Source: Pseudomaricurvus sp050633365 | GTDB taxonomy: Bacteria; Pseudomonadota; Gammaproteobacteria; Pseudomonadales; Cellvibrionaceae | NCBI GenBank assembly: GCA_050633365.1 | Contig: JBOEGJ010000006.1 | Location: forward strand, 62,001 to 126,000 | Reading direction: 5' to 3' | Length of the DNA: 64,000 nt | Shown: one piece after another, positions 17,925 to 27,431 of the stretch | Layout of the letters: every line of letters begins with the position of its first letter | Position numbering within the stretch: the stretch's first letter is position 1 | The notes under the pieces: model-generated | Seen by the model: only the letters and a program-made list of their open reading frames with translations | The model's database searches: none | What the model was told of the DNA's origin: nothing | Program-made: the position numbers and the translations under genes

Positions 17925-19634
17925 ATGAAAGCTGCCATAAAAGCGCTTCTGGTATTGTTGGTCATTCTCAGTATTACCGTGACTTGGCTTCTATCGCCGG
18001 AAAAGCCCCCCGCCAAACAAGCTTTCATAAACGCCAAAGTACTCACGATGAACACCGATAATGCCATTGAACAGGCGGTATTTATCGAACGCGATCGTAT
18101 TGTCGCCGTTGGCAGCAACGATGACATTCAAGCTCTCATAGATGACGATACACAGCTTCACGATCTCGGCGGCCGAACCCTAATGCCTGGGTTTGTCGAC
18201 GCTCACGGTCACTTTCCCGGCTCAGGCCTAGGCGCCATTGCCGCCGATGTGAGCAGCCCTCCGGTGGGCAATGTGGATACCGTCGAACAACTGCAACAGC
18301 GTTTGCGCGAACAGGCGCAAAACACACCCGCTGGTGAGTGGGTCTTGGGTTTCGGGTATGACGACACTCTACTGCAGAACAAGCAACATCCCACCAAGCA
18401 GCAGCTAGACGCAGTGTCGACAGAACACCCCGTCTACATTCTGCATGTGTCAGGCCATATGGGGGTAGCCAACAGCGTTGCGCTTGAGACCATAGGATAT
18501 GATAAAAATACCCAGAACCCCGAGGGTGGAGTAATTGTAAAAGATGCTGCCGGAGAGCTCACAGGCTTGCTTGAAGAAACCGCTCACGAACCATTCGTAG
18601 TCGCCAGTCTCGATATGTCACTGCCGAATTTCTACAGGTTGCTCACCTCCGCGGTCGATGAATACGCCTCCATGGGAGTCACCACTGCGCAAAGTGGTGG
18701 TGTTGATATGACAACTCTTAAGGCTTTGTCCAGTGCACAGCGCTTTGGGCTGATTCCGTTTCGGTTGGAGCTGTGGCCCTTTGACGACAAAATGGGCGAT
18801 GCCATTCGAGCCGGCGAGGTGGATCTCTCAGATTACAATTCCGACAAGGTGCGCACCAAAACCGTCAAAATTGTCGCCGATGGCAGTATTCAAGGTTTCA
18901 CCGGTTATTTGGCACACCCCTACCACACCCCATTTCGCGGCGACGATCAATACCGCGGTTATCCCATCATGGCGAGAGAGAAATTGGTGGAAAAGGTGGT
19001 GGACTACCAATCAAAAGGTTTCCAGATGGCCATTCACGGCAACGGCGACGCGGCCATCGATGACATCATCTACGCCTTCGATCAGGCTCAACAAAAGCAC
19101 CCCATCGAAGACCCTCGGCTGATCTTAATTCACTCTCAAATGGCCCGAGACGATCAACTTGCGGACATGAAACGCCTGGGAATTACCCCCAGCTTTTTCT
19201 CTGCCCACACTTACTACTGGGGCGATCGGCATCGCGATATATTCATGGGGCCAGAGCGCGCCATGCGCATGAGCCCGACTCGCTCAGCAAAAGACATTGA
19301 TCTGCGCTACAGCGTACATCTGGATACCCCTGTGGTCCCCATGACTCCCCTGTTAATGGTTTGGAGTACCGCGAACCGCCTTTCGAGCAATGGACATGTT
19401 ATAGGCGAAGCGCAAACAGTTCCGGTTATGGACGCCTTAAGAGCCGTGACCATCGACGCCGCCTGGCAGGTGTTTCGAGATAAAGAATTGGGATCGATTG
19501 AGGAGGGTAAACTGGCCGACATCATTGTCATCGACGGCGACCCGCTAGTTGATCCCATCAATCTAAGAAATCTTCAGGTCGATCAAACCTTTGTGGGTGG
19601 AGTCAACATATTCTCGCGAGATACGGCTCAATAA
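17925..19634 (+). CDS. Membrane-anchored amidohydrolase (YtcJ-like, amidohydrolase family 3)
   Basis: Metal-dependent hydrolase of 569 residues. The N-terminus (MKAAIKALLVLLVILSITVTW) is a signal anchor or signal peptide. The metal site HxH is in FVDAHGHFPG; further conserved parts are KIVADGSIQGFTG, MAIHGNGDAAIDDIIYAF, LILIHSQMA and the C-terminal GSIEEGKLADIIVIDGDP. I chose the ATG at 17925, eight bases after AGGA; the frame stays open further upstream without a ribosome site. Family members cleave amide, carbamate or ring C-N bonds; the substrate is unknown. It converges on the flavoprotein genes that begin the catabolic cluster and may or may not belong with them. Confidence 0.82.
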   Translation: MKAAIKALLVLLVILSITVTWLLSPEKPPAKQAFINAKVLTMNTDNAIEQAVFIERDRIVAVGSNDDIQALIDDDTQLHDLGGRTLMPGFVDAHGHFPGSGLGAIAADVSSPPVGNVDTVEQLQQRLREQAQNTPAGEWVLGFGYDDTLLQNKQHPTKQQLDAVSTEHPVYILHVSGHMGVANSVALETIGYDKNTQNPEGGVIVKDAAGELTGLLEETAHEPFVVASLDMSLPNFYRLLTSAVDEYASMGVTTAQSGGVDMTTLKALSSAQRFGLIPFRLELWPFDDKMGDAIRAGEVDLSDYNSDKVRTKTVKIVADGSIQGFTGYLAHPYHTPFRGDDQYRGYPIMAREKLVEKVVDYQSKGFQMAIHGNGDAAIDDIIYAFDQAQQKHPIEDPRLILIHSQMARDDQLADMKRLGITPSFFSAHTYYWGDRHRDIFMGPERAMRMSPTRSAKDIDLRYSVHLDTPVVPMTPLLMVWSTANRLSSNGHVIGEAQTVPVMDALRAVTIDAAWQVFRDKELGSIEEGKLADIIVIDGDPLVDPINLRNLQVDQTFVGGVNIFSRDTAQ

Positions 19635-19677
19635 GCTCAGCTCGCTGGCAGACATATCTTTGCTGTCGCAATAGAGA

Positions 19678-19702
19678 AAGCCCGTAGTTACGGGCTTTTT
19701 TT
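19678..19702 (+). terminator. Terminator of the amidohydrolase gene
   Basis: AAGCCCGT-AGTT-ACGGGCTT followed by five further T residues: a perfect 8-bp stem, 43 bp after the stop codon. Confidence 0.9.
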
Positions 19703-19706
19703 GTCG

Positions 19707-19784
19707 GCTTTTATTTAGTCAGTTTCTAATTCGATTAGCGTCTATCTAGTAAGCTTCTATTTAGTTAGCTTCTATCTCGATCAA
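19707..19784. repeat. Degenerate 15-16-bp tandem repeat, five units
   Basis: Five units beginning at 19707, 19722, 19738, 19753 and 19768, with an approximate consensus GCTTCTATYTAGTTA. They fill the space between the amidohydrolase terminator and the end of the converging flavoprotein gene. No function is evident. Confidence 0.6.
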
Positions 19785-19796
19785 CATACCGGCGCC

Positions 19797-21431
19797 TTAT
19801 TCGTAAAGATCGGCCAAGGCGCGTCCCGCTCGACGGCCAGAGAAGACACAATCGGCTAGCGATAATCCGCTGATGTAAGACTTAGAGCACAGCCCTACCG
19901 CCGCTCTTCCTGCCGCGTAAAGCCCTTTGATAGCTTGCCCCGAGACGTCCAACACATTGCCATCAGTTTCATTCACTCTAAGGCCCCCCAGTGTCATCGA
20001 CATACAGGGTACCTCTGGGCAGTCTATAGAAATATCCAGCGCATGATAGGGACCTTCTCCCAGCTGCTGCTGATATTTTTCAAGCTTAGCGAAGGCATCA
20101 TCGCCTTTTTCACAACCGAGATTATAAGTCTCAACCACCGACTTTAATTGATGAGATTCGACACCTATTTTGTCGGCCAAACCGGCTAAGGTTTCCGACT
20201 TTTGAGCGGCAAAGTGCATCATCATGCGAATCGGCATCCATTGAGTCCAGGGCATACGAAAAGGTCGTGCCGACTGTTTCGCCGCTCTCATCACTTTATC
20301 GTCGACGATCAGCCAGCCTTTGCCGTCACTGTGCTCAACCAGCTTGTCGGCAATAGTGGCGCCATAGAGATCCTCGTTACAGATTCGGCGCCCGTCGCTA
20401 GTGATGACCACTCCCGAAATCAGTGACGAGGGAGGGCTAAAGAAACGCCAGGCGGACACCTTATCCATACAGCCAACATCAGCACCAACAGACATACCGA
20501 TTTGTGTACCAATACCACAACAGTCTTCGCCCAAAGCGCGTACCGATGCGTAGATTGGCGCGTGCTCTTTGAGCATGGCGGTATTGGCAATAAATCCGCC
20601 GGTACTCATGATCACGCCTCGATTTACTCTTATTCGCTTGAGGCTGCCCTGCTTGCGTCTGATGTGCACGCCGTCGCGAATTTTGCGGCCGGTTTTGGGC
20701 TCCAATAGGATCAGATTATTCGCCCAACGATTGCGACGATTCATGATGCGTCGAACAGCGGCGTCGGTGGGCGCTTGTAGATATTCGACTCCCAGAACCT
20801 GATTGTTCTTATCCACAATTAAACGCTGTACTTCGCAGTGATTTCTCACATCAATATTCTTGTGCCTGATCACAGCGTTCTGTAGAACCTCCATCAGGTC
20901 TTTGCCGGTCAAACCTTTGCCAACGGTGCGGTGGCCTCGTCGAGATGGCTTAGCTTTGTCACAAAAGGGACGACTGAGCTCATTGCCGCTGTAGTACAAA
21001 AAATGCCCTTCGGGAGGATAAGAGCCTTTTTCGTCGTAAACGGTCGCGTCATATTGGGCCCCAAATGATTCCAGCCACTCAAGGTTCGCGACACTGTTTT
21101 CACAAAAACGTCGCAGGGTTGTGTCGCTCACGGCTCCTTGAATCTCTTCATGCAAATAGGCGTACATATTTTCGACACTGTCGTCATCTCCGGCCGCTTG
21201 TTGTTGACGAGTTCCGCCACCGGCGTAAACCACACCGCCACTGAGTGCGCTGGCACCGCCCCCAGATAGCCGATCCAGCACAGTGACCTGAGCGCCATGC
21301 TCAACCGCCTCGATAGCGGCGCAGGCGCCAGCAGCCCCAAACCCAACCACTAAGACCTCGGTTTGATGGTGCCATTGAATCTGGTCCTCAGAATCAACTT
21401 TAATCGGTGTCATATCGAAGCTTGTTGTCAT
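19797..21431 (-). CDS. FAD-dependent dehydrogenase/reductase (fumarate reductase/KstD superfamily)
   Basis: 544 residues with an N-terminal dinucleotide-binding motif VLVVGFGAAGACAAIEA (about 27-43), ALSGGVVYAGGG, and the C-terminal FAD-closing segment GLYAAGRAAVGLCSKSYISGLSLADCVFSGRRAG. It belongs to the FAD_binding_2 superfamily of ketosteroid dehydrogenases and fumarate-reductase flavoproteins. Unlike its upstream neighbour it lacks the Y-x-GDLGTKGG signature of delta-1-dehydrogenases; the corresponding stretch reads DCPEVPCMSMTLGGL. It therefore probably acts on a different position or substrate. Start and stop codons overlap as TAATG with the gene at 21431-23194, so the pair is translationally coupled. 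Confidence 0.82.
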   Translation of the reverse strand: MTTSFDMTPIKVDSEDQIQWHHQTEVLVVGFGAAGACAAIEAVEHGAQVTVLDRLSGGGASALSGGVVYAGGGTRQQQAAGDDDSVENMYAYLHEEIQGAVSDTTLRRFCENSVANLEWLESFGAQYDATVYDEKGSYPPEGHFLYYSGNELSRPFCDKAKPSRRGHRTVGKGLTGKDLMEVLQNAVIRHKNIDVRNHCEVQRLIVDKNNQVLGVEYLQAPTDAAVRRIMNRRNRWANNLILLEPKTGRKIRDGVHIRRKQGSLKRIRVNRGVIMSTGGFIANTAMLKEHAPIYASVRALGEDCCGIGTQIGMSVGADVGCMDKVSAWRFFSPPSSLISGVVITSDGRRICNEDLYGATIADKLVEHSDGKGWLIVDDKVMRAAKQSARPFRMPWTQWMPIRMMMHFAAQKSETLAGLADKIGVESHQLKSVVETYNLGCEKGDDAFAKLEKYQQQLGEGPYHALDISIDCPEVPCMSMTLGGLRVNETDGNVLDVSGQAIKGLYAAGRAAVGLCSKSYISGLSLADCVFSGRRAGRALADLYE

Positions 21432-23194
21432 TAGCGAGCGACCTCTTCAGTAAGTGATTCGTTCACAGGGGTCGACGAACGCAAATCCGTACTTGCGGCA
21501 ATATGCAGCGCCGCAAGATAGCCAAACGTCATCGCTGGGCCCAAAGTGGTTCCCGCACCAGGGTACTTCGTACCGACCACCGATGATGAACAATTACCCA
21601 CCGCGTAGAGCCCCTCAATCACAGCGCCATTTGTATTAACCACCTGAGCATCTTCATTGGTCAGTAATCCACCTTTGGTTCCCAAATCGCCAGGATAAAC
21701 TCGCACCGCATAAAAAGGTCCTTTCTCAAGCGCCGCTAAACAGGGATTTGGCGATACGGTTTTATCACCGTAGTATTTATCGTGTAGATTACCCCCGCGA
21801 GAGAAGTCTTGATCCTCTCCTTTGCTAGCGAATTCGTTAAATCGCTCGATAGACGCTTTCAACTTATCAACGGGTAACTTAATTTTTGCCGCCAGAGCTT
21901 CTACGCTTTCTGCCTTTTCATAAAAGCCTTTTTTGATATTTTTGGGCAATAGGGAATCGGGCATAAACTCTGCCTGCAACATGGGCCCCAACATATATTT
22001 TTTTCGATAGTTTGCGTCAAAAATGGCATAGGCCGGAACCGAACTGGCATTCTCGGAGTGGGCGCTGTAACAATTAGGGCCATAATCTTGATAGGGTGCC
22101 GCCTCGTTTGCGTAGCGCTCGCCCTGACTGTTAACAAAAATCATTCCTGGCAAAGACTTCTCAACAAATAGAATTCTGGCAAAAGGTTCCCCCTCCACGC
22201 GAACCGCTGGTGCCCACCACGCCTGATCCATCAACAGCGTGTCGGCGCCGTGTTTTAGTCCCGCTTCGATCGCATCTCCGGTATTGTTCGGGTTTCCGGC
22301 ACTCCAATATTCGTTCGTCGGCTGAGGTAAATATTTTTCGCGCATGGATTGATTGCGCTCGAATCCCCCGGCGGCGAGAATCACGCCGTGTTTTGCCAAC
22401 AGTTCTACGGCACGGCCTTCACCAGAATCTTCGACCTGCGTCGCCTTCACCCCCACCACTCGACCACAATCGAGGGTAATCAAGTCATCCAGCGCGGTAT
22501 TCAAAAACAGCGGGATGTTTCGATCCATCATTGAGTGTCGAAGTCGACCAATCAGCGCATTACCCAAAACCAAGCGGGTATCGCGACGGCCTTTGAGGCG
22601 CGCTGAAATATTGGTCCAATAGTTGAGCATCAATTTAAACATTGCACGCATACAACCGGGTTCTTTACTGAAGATCTGACGCCCTTCTGCCATAGTCATG
22701 GCGTAGCGCCCCATCACCAGAGTTTGAGGGTGTTGACCGCGCATATTAGAAAACTCATCACCTAAAGCATCGGCAGTGTATGGCTTGGGATCGAGGGTTC
22801 GACCACCACTCTTAGCGCCTTTTTCTTCTGGGTAATAATCGGGGTAGATATCTTGAGGCTCAAACTCTACTCGGGAATTTTCTTCGAGGTATCGCAACAT
22901 CTCTGAAGATTTTTCGAGGTAGGCCTTTAGCCGTTCATCGCTCACACAGTCTTCGACTAAGGCCCGAGTGTATTGCCAAGCGTCCTCTGGCGAATCTTTT
23001 ATGGCCGAGGGCTTGCCATGATTCGGCACCCAAATACCGCCACCGGACATCGCCGAGGTGCCGCCGTAGACATCCCCTTTTTCGATCATGATCACCGACA
23101 AACCTTGATCGTTGGCTGTGATTGCTGAAGCCATAGCCCCAGCACCAGAACCGACGACGATCACATCGGCTTCGAGTTTTTGTTGATCAACCAT
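21431..23194 (-). CDS. 3-Ketosteroid delta-1-dehydrogenase-like flavoprotein
   Basis: 587 residues. FAD is bound by VIVVGSGAGAMASAITA (about 11-27), and TSAMSGGGIWVPNHG is the family block after the second strand. YPGDLGTKGGLLTNEDAQV and VGTKYPGAGTTLGPAMTFGY match the C-terminal substrate and FAD region of 3-ketosteroid delta-1-dehydrogenases, including the conserved tyrosine and glycine there. Such enzymes introduce the 1,2 double bond that, with 9-alpha-hydroxylation, opens steroid ring B. A KshA-like oxygenase gene 6 kb away supports this role. The exact substrate is inferred, not shown; other 3-keto polycycles are possible. Confidence 0.8.
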   Translation of the reverse strand: MVDQQKLEADVIVVGSGAGAMASAITANDQGLSVIMIEKGDVYGGTSAMSGGGIWVPNHGKPSAIKDSPEDAWQYTRALVEDCVSDERLKAYLEKSSEMLRYLEENSRVEFEPQDIYPDYYPEEKGAKSGGRTLDPKPYTADALGDEFSNMRGQHPQTLVMGRYAMTMAEGRQIFSKEPGCMRAMFKLMLNYWTNISARLKGRRDTRLVLGNALIGRLRHSMMDRNIPLFLNTALDDLITLDCGRVVGVKATQVEDSGEGRAVELLAKHGVILAAGGFERNQSMREKYLPQPTNEYWSAGNPNNTGDAIEAGLKHGADTLLMDQAWWAPAVRVEGEPFARILFVEKSLPGMIFVNSQGERYANEAAPYQDYGPNCYSAHSENASSVPAYAIFDANYRKKYMLGPMLQAEFMPDSLLPKNIKKGFYEKAESVEALAAKIKLPVDKLKASIERFNEFASKGEDQDFSRGGNLHDKYYGDKTVSPNPCLAALEKGPFYAVRVYPGDLGTKGGLLTNEDAQVVNTNGAVIEGLYAVGNCSSSVVGTKYPGAGTTLGPAMTFGYLAALHIAASTDLRSSTPVNESLTEEVAR

Positions 23195-23281
23195 CTTAAT
23201 TAGATCCGCTTTTGCGTTAGAAGTCTTAACCGTTGAGTTCGATCACGAGTTTCGTACCCCCGATCGAGTGAGCTCTGAACA

Positions 23282-24040
23282 CTACATATGAGGGGGATGA
23301 ATGGTGGCGGTGTTATCCACACAAATCGCAGCGCCGTTAATATGCCGTGACTCGTCGGACGCCAAAAAAAGCAGAGTGTTAGAAATGTCTTCGGGCTCAC
23401 ACATAAAGGGCATTGAACGCGCCGCCGTGGCCTCGTCCATGGGAGGGAGATCGCTGGCGATCTCCTGAACCATCGGGGTATTGATGCCATCCGGGTGAAC
23501 GGTGTTACAACGCACCCCATTCAGCGCTTGCTTGCAGTAGACCGCCGTGCTCAAAGTAATACCTCGCACGGCGGCTTTGGCGGCTCCGTAAGCCGCAAAG
23601 TGCGGCATACCGATTAACGCAGAGGAAGACGACATGTTAATAATCGAACCACCACCACTGGATGCCATCAGTGGCAACATAGTGTTGATGCCCATGAACA
23701 CGCTGTCGGCGTTAACCTTCATCACTAACCGCCAACCGGCTAGAGTTTCGCCGAGTACATCGCCGCTTCGCAGCATTGCGGCGTTGTTGATAAGAATGTC
23801 TAATTTACCATGCTCGGCCTGAACCTGAGCGTGCAGTAACTTCCAATCCTCTTCACAACTGACATCTTGTTTGACAAAATTTGCGCCTATCTGAACCGCT
23901 GTTGATTCACCCATTTCAACATTGATGTCGGTAATAATGACGCTGGCACCTTCCTGAATCAGACGTTCGGCGATGGTTCTTCCTACGCCACGACTGCCGC
24001 CGGTCACTACCGCAATTTTTCCCGCTACTCGTGCACTCAT
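23282..24040 (-). CDS. Short-chain dehydrogenase/reductase, hydroxysteroid-dehydrogenase-like
   Basis: Classical SDR of 252 residues: cofactor motif VTGGSRGVGRTIAERL, LDILINNAAML (NNAA), catalytic serine in IINMSSSSALIG, YGAAKAAV (Y-x3-K), and VHPDGINTPMVQEI. Asp in IITDINVEMGES at the end of strand two favours NAD. Its layout resembles 3-alpha/20-beta-hydroxysteroid dehydrogenases. It lies 87 bp upstream of the ketosteroid dehydrogenase-like gene, so oxidation of a ring hydroxyl to a ketone before dehydrogenation is a sensible guess. Confidence 0.85.
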   Translation of the reverse strand: MSARVAGKIAVVTGGSRGVGRTIAERLIQEGASVIITDINVEMGESTAVQIGANFVKQDVSCEEDWKLLHAQVQAEHGKLDILINNAAMLRSGDVLGETLAGWRLVMKVNADSVFMGINTMLPLMASSGGGSIINMSSSSALIGMPHFAAYGAAKAAVRGITLSTAVYCKQALNGVRCNTVHPDGINTPMVQEIASDLPPMDEATAARSMPFMCEPEDISNTLLFLASDESRHINGAAICVDNTATIHPPHM

Positions 24041-24163
24041 CTTTATCCCCTGCCCCTGTTGGGCTCAACTCAATTAAGATTGTGATTCATGTCACTATCC
24101 TAACGAGAGAGGGAAATCACCAACATCACACATTTGGACTACGAGTGATCTTCGATCTTATAC

Positions 24164-25834
24164 TTACCAACAAATGTCTCCGATCAAGGGTATAGCGCGA
24201 GGTTCACAGTTGTATATCAACCGCCCACGATCACCATAGAAATAGTCGAGCACCCGCTCTTTGCTCTTATCCGGCGCCATGCTATCAACCGGAACTTGCT
24301 GCAAAGATTCAACCTTTCTTGGGTAGTCGGCCCAATCATTAGGGGGCAGCCATCCCGGCGGCGACGAAATTCTCGCTCTGGTGCCATTGATAGGATAAAG
24401 CGCTCTGCGCTTAAGGATCGCGCCTGCCATCTCCGTGACCCTTTTCGGATGGAGCGATGCCAGATTATTGTACTCGCCTGGGTCATCCTCTAGATTAAAC
24501 AACTCATGGGTAACAGTGGTCGCTAAAGGTTTCATATCCACCCATTGCACCAATTTCCAGTCGCCGTCGATCACGGTAAAGTTGAATCGATTGTAAGTGG
24601 GAATCTCCGAGGAAAAGTAAATCGGTTCGTGCTTTAGCGTTTTACCGTGAAACAACGCTTGCCCCATATCAATACCATCAAACCCAAAGGTATTATTCGG
24701 AGTAATTCTCGCGGCCGCCGCTAAGGTTGGAAACACATCCATAACAGTCATGGTTTGATCCAGTTTACTCCCCGGTGCAATCTGGTTCGGCCAACGCATC
24801 AAGGACACGACTCGAATACCGCCCTCATACACTTCAGCTTTACCGCCGCGAAACGGAGCGTTATCGCCACCGCCTCGGCCATAAACTCGAGTTGCACCGT
24901 TATCAGAGAAAAACATAACAATGGTATTGTCGGCGATACCCTCATCTTCTAGGCTTTTCAAAACTCTTCCTACGGCTAGATCCATTGCCTCAACGACGGC
25001 AGCATAGAGCCCACGACGACTCTCGACACCGGTGAGCTTGCCGATGGTTGAAAACTCATCCGACGGGCTACGAGCCGGCGCTCGATCATCTTCGAGGTGT
25101 TGATATTTCTCGACCAACTTTGCAGGCGCCTGCAGCGGTTCATGGGGCGCCAAAAAGGGCAAATACAAAAAAAATGGCTTGCGCTTATCTCGCTCTTTAA
25201 TCCATTGGCTGGCATGATTCGCGAGTAAATAGGTCTCGTAGTTTTCTTCGGTTAATGATCCGTAATCGATAGTTTTGCCGTTTTCCTGAAAATCCTTACC
25301 CCCCAAAATCCCGAATGGCGGATAGTAGCCAACCTCGGTGTGCAAGTGTCCGTAAAAGTGATCAAACCCCCTGGCATTGGGATGTAAAGATTGCTGAGAA
25401 TGACCCAAGTGCCACTTTCCTACCATCGCTGTTTGATAGCCCGCGGCTTTGAAACTCTCTGGCATGAAGTGTTCCCGGGTATGCACGCCGCCACTGTCCC
25501 ACGGTAAAACAACACCGTAAGCAACCCCCAAGCGCATGGGGTCGCGCCCGGTCATCAACGCCGCTCGCGTGGGCGAGCATATGGGCGAGGTATAAAAGCG
25601 ATTAAGCACCATTCCCTCACTCGCCAGACGATCGAGATTCGGGGTATCGATAGGCGAGCCGCGAAAACCAGGATCGGCATAACCAATATCATCAGCGAGC
25701 ATAATGACAATATTGGGGCGTTCATTGGCCTGCACCCCAGCCGTGAAAGTCAAAGCAAACATGAGACAAGTTCGCACCATAAGCTGCCACCAATGCGCAG
25801 TTGTAACGGAGAGTTTTTCAAGATTAAGCTTCAC
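24164..25834 (-). CDS. Exported sulfatase (FGly type)
   Basis: 556 residues. A signal peptide (MVRTCLMFALTFTAGVQA, residues 19-36) precedes a complete type I sulfatase: metal aspartates in MLADDIG (D48, D49), the formylglycine motif ICSPTRAALMTGR (C86), GKWHLGH, APHEPL and FSDNGA. C-x-P-x-R requires a formylglycine-generating enzyme that is not in this window. The C-terminus carries a cysteine-containing tail, GDRGRLIYNCEP ending ICW, that is shared with the pseudo-sulfatase at 32579. The start is GTG with GGGG upstream. It probably removes sulfate in the periplasm from the compound degraded by the surrounding enzymes. Confidence 0.9.
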   Translation of the reverse strand: MKLNLEKLSVTTAHWWQLMVRTCLMFALTFTAGVQANERPNIVIMLADDIGYADPGFRGSPIDTPNLDRLASEGMVLNRFYTSPICSPTRAALMTGRDPMRLGVAYGVVLPWDSGGVHTREHFMPESFKAAGYQTAMVGKWHLGHSQQSLHPNARGFDHFYGHLHTEVGYYPPFGILGGKDFQENGKTIDYGSLTEENYETYLLANHASQWIKERDKRKPFFLYLPFLAPHEPLQAPAKLVEKYQHLEDDRAPARSPSDEFSTIGKLTGVESRRGLYAAVVEAMDLAVGRVLKSLEDEGIADNTIVMFFSDNGATRVYGRGGGDNAPFRGGKAEVYEGGIRVVSLMRWPNQIAPGSKLDQTMTVMDVFPTLAAAARITPNNTFGFDGIDMGQALFHGKTLKHEPIYFSSEIPTYNRFNFTVIDGDWKLVQWVDMKPLATTVTHELFNLEDDPGEYNNLASLHPKRVTEMAGAILKRRALYPINGTRARISSPPGWLPPNDWADYPRKVESLQQVPVDSMAPDKSKERVLDYFYGDRGRLIYNCEPRAIPLIGDICW

Positions 25835-25876
25835 GGCTTTCGACCCCTTTAGAGCGACAAGATTAAACTGTGGCGA

Positions 25877-26701
25877 TTAAGCAGCAGAATCTCTAAACAC
25901 TTTAATCATCGGTTTCAATATACCTTTGGGTAACAGACGTTTAAGCAAATCGAGAACAACCGCATCTTTACCAATTCGAATTCTCAGACTGTTTTTTTCA
26001 ATAGCGCGAATCATTCGCTCGGCGGCGTAATCGGCACTTACACCTATCCGCTGCGCCATTTGGTAATGCCTTTCGGCGATTTCAACATTATCGGATTCTG
26101 CTAAAGTGGCACGAATGAGGTCGGTTTTAACGCAACCAGGGTGCACGGATGTTACGCCGATATTGTCGTCGTAGAGCTCCGACCACAAACTTTCACTGAG
26201 CATTCTGACCGCTGACTTGGTAGAACAATAAGACGCTTGATTGGGCAGCCCCAGAAATCCCGCCATACTCGACAGGTTGACAATGTGAGCCGTATTGGAT
26301 CGGCCCGCCACTTTAAGCGCAGGCAGGAAAAACTTACAGGCATAAATCACGCCCCACCAATTCACATCCATGACTCTCTGCCAATCGGCGATACTATGGG
26401 TTTCGAAACTCTTCTGAATGGTGATACCAGCGTTATTAATCAGTATATTTACGCCACCATGTTCGGCGATTACATCGCCAGCCAAGGTTTCCATTGCTTC
26501 GCAATCACCAATATTCAGCGCATGCAACGTGATACTGATCGAATAGCTCGATAGCGATTCTTTTGTCGCCTCAAGTGCACTTTGATTGATATCCACCAGC
26601 GCCAAATTCACACCCCTCTGCGCTAACTGTATGGCCAGCTGCCGACCGATGCCACCACCCGCACCTGTGATCACAGCCACTTGGCCTGCTTGAATTTTCA
26701 T
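25877..26701 (-). CDS. Short-chain dehydrogenase/reductase
   Basis: 274-residue classical SDR: VITGAGGGIGRQLAIQLA, ALVDINQSALE (NAD-type aspartate), ILINNAGITIQKSF, catalytic IVNLSSMAGFLGLPNQASYCSTKSAV (S, Y-x3-K; described as one region), and VHPGCVKTDLIR. The long basic C-terminal helix (LLKRLLPKGILKPMIKVF) resembles membrane-associated SDRs. It is transcribed with the VOC and Old Yellow Enzyme genes: 16 bp separate it from the VOC gene. Confidence 0.85.
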   Translation of the reverse strand: MKIQAGQVAVITGAGGGIGRQLAIQLAQRGVNLALVDINQSALEATKESLSSYSISITLHALNIGDCEAMETLAGDVIAEHGGVNILINNAGITIQKSFETHSIADWQRVMDVNWWGVIYACKFFLPALKVAGRSNTAHIVNLSSMAGFLGLPNQASYCSTKSAVRMLSESLWSELYDDNIGVTSVHPGCVKTDLIRATLAESDNVEIAERHYQMAQRIGVSADYAAERMIRAIEKNSLRIRIGKDAVVLDLLKRLLPKGILKPMIKVFRDSAA

Positions 26702-26717
26702 AGTTTCGTCTCTGTTA

Positions 26718-27431
26718 CTAATTGATTGTTACTGATTGATGGTTACTGCCGATTGACTTGTTCCACAACAACATGACTAGCCGTTTAATCAGCTCTGCCA
26801 CTGGCGTCAAACTGTGCAATGAAAACTCAACAAAAAGCCTATCCTCAGGCACCGCCTTCACCATTGCCTGAATCTTGTCAAAATACGGCCGAGTCATGGA
26901 ATTCCATTCGATCAGCTCCAACATAATGGGATGACCCTCGGGGGTTTTCATAAACGCGCCTTGCGACGCAGAAAAAACATTGCGTTCGCAATCGCCTGCT
27001 TCGACGTAAGACATTCGAGCAATGCCGTCAATTCCGCTGTCGACAACTGCCAAAAAGCCGTGATCAAGTGCAAACTGATAGGCGCGGTCAAAGTCTTCAA
27101 CCACCACCCCATAGTGTTGAAGCTCCACTTGATTTCGATCGAGAGCCTCTTGATAGATCGAGGCAGTAGCGTGTTTCAATTCGATGAGTTCAATTTGCAA
27201 ATCCCCTAAGTACCCGAAGGCCAGGTCAATGATAACCGAGTGATTCTTAGCTCCTCGATAACTGGCGTTAGTTAACGGCTTTGCATCGCGCGCTACAATG
27301 AAACTCTCGACCCCACGCTCGGTTCGCCAAAAGTGCATGGCTTGCTCGAGATTCTTCACCACATACGCAGCCTGCCGTATGCGGCCAAGCGGCGCTGCGA
27401 TAGTGGGTACTTCGACCGCGAACTCACTCAT
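26718..27431 (-). CDS. VOC-superfamily (glyoxalase_4-like) protein
   Basis: 237 residues. The vicinal-oxygen-chelate fold begins at GRIRQAAYVVKNLEQAMHFW and continues with QIELIEL, ELQHYGVVVEDFDRAYQFA and PIMLELIEWN. The pattern Q/E-H-E of metal ligands appears plausible (IELIE, LQHYG, MLELIE). Relatives include methylmalonyl-CoA epimerase-like and ring-cleavage proteins. It overlaps the upstream reductase gene by 4 bp. A paralogous VOC gene lies on the other side of the divergent promoter at 30252, so the fold is used twice in this locus. The reaction is unknown. Confidence 0.75.
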   Translation of the reverse strand: MSEFAVEVPTIAAPLGRIRQAAYVVKNLEQAMHFWRTERGVESFIVARDAKPLTNASYRGAKNHSVIIDLAFGYLGDLQIELIELKHATASIYQEALDRNQVELQHYGVVVEDFDRAYQFALDHGFLAVVDSGIDGIARMSYVEAGDCERNVFSASQGAFMKTPEGHPIMLELIEWNSMTRPYFDKIQAMVKAVPEDRLFVEFSLHSLTPVAELIKRLVMLLWNKSIGSNHQSVTIN

